From the NCBI GenBank assembly GCA_030145945.1, contig JASLDK010000420.1, forward strand, positions 1 to 6,782: DNA of 6,782 nt. Direction: 5' to 3'. Each line of letters begins with the position of its first letter. Position 1 is the first letter of the stretch. The notes beneath the pieces were generated by a model, which was not told where the DNA came from, ran no database searches, and saw nothing but the letters and a program-made list of their open reading frames with translations. This document shows, one piece after another, positions 6,230 to 6,782 of this stretch. The position numbers and the translations under genes are program-made. Source of the DNA: Nocardioides sp. Its GTDB lineage: Bacteria; Actinomycetota; Actinomycetes; Propionibacteriales; Nocardioidaceae.

Positions 6230-6334
6230 CACGCTGTCCACCTGACTTCCCCGCGGTTCACGGCACTGAAATCGCCGATTCCGGCGAAATCACTGCCGTC
6301 AAGTGCCGGGTAGTCAGGTGGACAGCGTGTTACA
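6225..6334. repeat. 110-bp long hairpin (near-perfect palindrome) after the HMG-CoA lyase gene
   Basis: Every base from 6225 to 6277 can be aligned in register with 6334 down to 6282 around one axis (positions summing to 12559). Of 53 opposed pairs, 45 are Watson-Crick, one is a G-T wobble (6255/6304) and seven are mismatches (6248, 6252, 6256, 6259, 6266, 6270 and 6271, with their partners). The outer 23 bp (6225-6247 and 6312-6334) are perfect. The tip is a 6-bp stem TCGCCG/CGGCGA with the tetraloop ATTC (6278-6281). No T-run follows, so it is not a classic intrinsic terminator, although transcripts from either strand would fold strongly. It may be a dispersed non-autonomous repeat (MITE- or REP-like), a transcription stop or RNA-stability element, or a protein-binding structure. 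The structure is certain; the function is not. Confidence 0.9.
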
Positions 6335-6392
6335 ACCCCGCCCGGACGCCCACCGGCTGCGCCCTGTCGACAGCCCCTACTGGCGGAACCTC

Positions 6393-6398
6393 TAACGT
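6393..6398 (+). promoter_or_regulatory. Candidate -10 element of the right-edge gene (leaderless)
   Basis: TAACGT (TANNNT) at 6393-6398 is followed by exactly six bases and then ATG at 6405. A second reading uses TCTAAC at 6391-6396 with TCGACA (6367-6372) as the -35 at 18 bases spacing. TCGACA is part of the perfect 10-bp palindrome CTGTCGACAG (6364-6373). No Shine-Dalgarno sequence is visible. Confidence 0.5.
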
Positions 6399-6404
6399 GG
6401 CCCC

Positions 6405-6782
6405 ATGAACGGTCAGCGACGTGCCTGGGGATGGGCGGCAGCGCTGCGGGCGGGGGACACGACGCCGTGGCTGGCCTGGCCGGAGGACGAGTCGGGTCAC
6501 GCTGACGCAGCCGGGGACGAGTTGCCCGGGGCCCAGCAGTTGGCGCTCCTGCGCAGGCTCAACGAGTACGCCGAGGCGCGCGACAAGTTGGTGCCGCGGG
6601 CGACCGCCGACAGGATCCTCGCCGCCGGGGTCTCCGGCCGAGGGCGCAGCGAGCTGTCGCTCGTCGGTGTCGCGGAGCCCGGGAAGTACGGCCCACGCCC
6701 CGTGGACCCGGAGCAGTTGGCCGACGACGAACTGCTCCGTGTCGCCTCCGCGCTGGTCGCCGACGACATTGCCGCGATCGCG
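6405..6782 (+). CDS. Unrecognised protein, N-terminal part (runs off right edge)
   Basis: The frame from ATG at 6405 is open for 126 codons to the window edge, with no stop codon. GC-rich third positions agree with a coding frame. The protein starts MNGQRRAWGWAAALRAG, followed by a Trp/Pro stretch (TTPWLAWPEDES), an Asp/Glu-rich segment, and a probable helix QQLALLRRLNEYAEARDKL. Next come SGRGRSELSLVG, PGKYGPRPVDP and an acidic helix-like tail ELLRVASALVADDIA. There is no signal peptide and no membrane segment, so it is probably cytoplasmic. I do not recognise a family and assign no function. A -10 hexamer six bases upstream suggests a separate leaderless transcript, distinct from the carboxylase operon, from which it is divided by the hairpin at 6225-6334. 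Confidence 0.7.
   Translation, partial: MNGQRRAWGWAAALRAGDTTPWLAWPEDESGHADAAGDELPGAQQLALLRRLNEYAEARDKLVPRATADRILAAGVSGRGRSELSLVGVAEPGKYGPRPVDPEQLADDELLRVASALVADDIAAIA

Noticed and set aside
6225..6334. Classic rho-independent terminator
   Set aside because: The hairpin is far too long and is followed by ACAACCCC-like sequence, not a T-run. A termination role is possible but not shown by the sequence.
6364..6373. Perfect 10-bp palindrome CTGTCGACAG before the right-edge gene
   Set aside because: Short GC-rich palindromes are common here. It overlaps a possible -35 box, but nothing else supports an operator.

Overview
The window looks like ordinary chromosomal DNA from a high-GC actinobacterium. 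Base composition is very GC-rich, gene starts lack leader sequences, and the proteins resemble Mycobacterium/Nocardioides-type leucine-degradation enzymes. Placement near Nocardioides or another member of the Propionibacteriales is my inference, not a database result.

Left part, minus strand (1-1747). In order of transcription there is a small secreted lipoprotein (1747-1274), a TetR-family repressor (1239-670), and the N-terminal two hundred residues of an exported glycine-rich protein (611 to the left edge, incomplete). The first 42 bases form a perfect 16-bp inverted repeat that cuts across the glycine-rich frame and may be a genuine hairpin or a fold-back artefact at a contig end.

Middle, plus strand (1837-6229). 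Three tightly packed genes encode the carboxyltransferase (beta) and biotin-carboxylase/biotin-carrier (alpha) subunits of an acyl-CoA carboxylase, most likely 3-methylcrotonyl-CoA carboxylase, followed by hydroxymethylglutaryl-CoA lyase. Together they account for two of the last three steps of leucine breakdown: 3-methylcrotonyl-CoA to 3-methylglutaconyl-CoA, and HMG-CoA to acetoacetate plus acetyl-CoA. The hydratase between them and the isovaleryl-CoA dehydrogenase before them are not in the window. A 20-bp dyad lies on the promoter -10 element of this operon and is the obvious operator for the nearby TetR protein.

Right part. A 110-bp, in-register, nearly complete palindrome (6225-6334) begins inside the last codons of the lyase gene and fills much of the gap to the next gene. 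That next gene is an unrecognised protein starting at 6405 and running off the right edge.

Two things stand out beyond routine annotation. One is the long hairpin element. The other is that all five genes that begin a transcription unit, or could do so, carry a TANNNT hexamer exactly six bases before the start codon, the geometry of leaderless mRNAs, whereas the internal gene for HMG-CoA lyase has a strong Shine-Dalgarno sequence. I see no CRISPR array, tRNA, rRNA, transposase, phage gene or defence system.
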